From positions 1 to 64,000 of the forward strand of contig JBBALI010000001.1 of the NCBI GenBank assembly GCA_040403095.1: 64,000 nucleotides of DNA, read 5' to 3'. Below the pieces are notes generated by a model. It was given only the letters and a program-made list of their open reading frames with translations. It was not told the origin of the DNA and did no database searches. The position numbers and the translations under genes were made by a program. Below, one piece after another: positions 63,153-64,000 of this stretch. This DNA is from JAQVCM01 sp040403095 (GTDB lineage: Bacteria > Bacteroidota > Bacteroidia > Flavobacteriales_D > Crocinitomicaceae). The number at the start of each line of letters is the position of its first letter. The first letter of the stretch is position 1.

Positions 63153-64000
63153 CTACAGACTCTTTCCCTTACCTTTCACTTTAAAATCAACTTTATAATA
63201 GAAAATCGGTAAGAAACCCAATTGTTTTTTTTCTGCAAGTGGCTCTTTATTTGGACTTGCTAAATCTGGGGCATAAGCCAATCCCAAGAGATTTTTGGTG
63301 TTTAGAATATTGACTAGATCCAAACCAATTTCGTGAGTCATTGATTTGGCGTTGAATTTCCAGTTTACTTTTAAATCCAATCTGAAATAATCGCGAAATT
63401 GTCTCTCATTAAAAGCGGAATCAGAAAAAACAACTTCTTTGCGCAATTCCGAAGATGCAATATCAACATATCCATAACGTTTTCCTCCAGCATAAGTCAT
63501 TTTTAATCCAGCTGAAATCGATTGCTTTTCGTTTAATTTAAATTCCTTTCCAGCTAAAAAATTAGTTGCATAATTTCCATTGTAAGAAGTATTTCGCTCG
63601 ATTCCATCGCTTCCTTTGTATTTTGAATTATACAAAGAAGCTGAAAACAGGAAGAAAAACGATTTATTGAAGAATTTTTGAATTGTCAGCTCCAAACCAT
63701 AATTGCGACCAGTTCCTGTATTTTGCAATGAATCTGGAAAAAAGCGCGCAAATCCACTTCCCTGATTGATTAACGAAAAAGACGAACTTTTTACATCGAC
63801 TGGAACATCATACAAATGTTGGTAATAAACCTCCGTTTTCACCTGTAAATTGCCTTTGAAGAATTTTTCATACGCCAATGCAGTATGAATGCTTTTCGTA
63901 AATCCCATATTTTTGTTGTGTAAATAAGGATTTCCATTGACATCAATCTTTTGGTAAGTATATGTGTAAGTTGGTTGCGTTTGACTGTGTAAACCTGCGC
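63153..64000 (-). CDS. TonB-dependent receptor, C-terminal part (5' end beyond window)
   Basis: The frame is open to the window edge (residues upstream of the ATG at 63908 read TYTYTYQKIDVNGNPYLHNK), so the gene is cut by the window. The visible 280 residues are alternating beta strands of an outer-membrane barrel: LAYEKFFKGNLQVKTEVYYQ, GRNYGLELTIQKFF, YNSKYKGSDGIERNT, and the last strands IFYYKVDFKVKG. TonB-dependent receptors import siderophores, vitamins or sugars through the outer membrane; substrate unknown. The end lacks a plug domain because only the 3' part is here. Confidence 0.85.
   Translation of the reverse strand, partial: AGLHSQTQPTYTYTYQKIDVNGNPYLHNKNMGFTKSIHTALAYEKFFKGNLQVKTEVYYQHLYDVPVDVKSSSFSLINQGSGFARFFPDSLQNTGTGRNYGLELTIQKFFNKSFFFLFSASLYNSKYKGSDGIERNTSYNGNYATNFLAGKEFKLNEKQSISAGLKMTYAGGKRYGYVDIASSELRKEVVFSDSAFNERQFRDYFRLDLKVNWKFNAKSMTHEIGLDLVNILNTKNLLGLAYAPDLASPNKEPLAEKKQLGFLPIFYYKVDFKVKGKGKSL

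Noticed and set aside
1..64000. rRNA, tRNA, prophage or transposon genes
   Set aside because: No rRNA-like or tRNA-like sequence was recognised in the gaps, and no transposase, integrase or phage structural gene is present among the coding regions.

Overview
The window comes from the chromosome of a Bacteroidota bacterium, most likely order Flavobacteriales (a Fluviicola/Crocinitomicaceae-like organism; the rank is inferred from gene style, not from a search). The evidence is AT-rich DNA, several secreted proteins ending in the type IX secretion (T9SS) sorting domain, promoters of the Bacteroidota TAnnTTTG type, few Shine-Dalgarno sequences, a short NuoG, and SBBP, WG, LVIVD and DUF2490-type proteins. 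I see no rRNA, tRNA, CRISPR array, transposase, integrase or phage gene. It reads as ordinary core chromosome with a few accessory patches.

Layout. 1-6.4 kb: a T9SS cargo protein, an AsmA-like envelope protein, a small membrane protein and an LVIVD-repeat lipoprotein. 6.5-19.4 kb: a complete 14-gene respiratory complex I operon (nuoA to nuoN, minus strand) closed by a strong terminator. 19.4-19.9 kb: a gene-free stretch of short tandem arrays and palindromes. 19.9-25.4 kb: housekeeping genes gpsA, recJ, a GNAT acetyltransferase and aspS. 25.4-29.7 kb: a large WG-repeat secreted protein and a PIN-PhoH ATPase, divergent, with a perfect 18-bp inverted repeat between them. 29.7-37.7 kb: an alpha-glucan operon (glgE, maltokinase, glgB, GH31 alpha-glucosidase) behind a good promoter. 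37.8-41.1 kb: queA, a cystathionine gamma-synthase-type enzyme and a coupled SDR. 41.2-43.4 kb: a T9SS-secreted M43 metalloprotease.

44-54.2 kb holds the least familiar locus: a T9SS beta-propeller protein, a P-loop protein of uncertain family, an ABC exporter whose ATPase lacks the usual Q-loop and H-loop residues, a lipoprotein, two small exported proteins and an exported isoaspartyl peptidase, all nearly touching, followed by mnmE. A Fic enzyme (54.2 kb) follows with a promoter overlapping a perfect 12-2-12 palindrome. 55.3-57.8 kb is an ABC-2 transporter operon ending in a LolA-like protein. 58-64 kb has a Gly/Pro/His-rich exported protein, a small hypothetical protein, a DUF4143 ATPase, a TraB/GumN protein, hutI and the 3' part of a TonB-dependent receptor that runs off the window.

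Most genes are housekeeping or envelope functions. The observations most worth follow-up are the fic promoter-operator, the 44-52.7 kb export/processing locus with its degenerate ABC ATPase, the short-period (7- and 8-nt) tandem arrays in gene-free DNA, the inverted repeat at 28.14 kb, and the recurrent TTG-N20-TAnnTTTG promoter architecture. Family assignments were made by eye from motifs; no database was searched.
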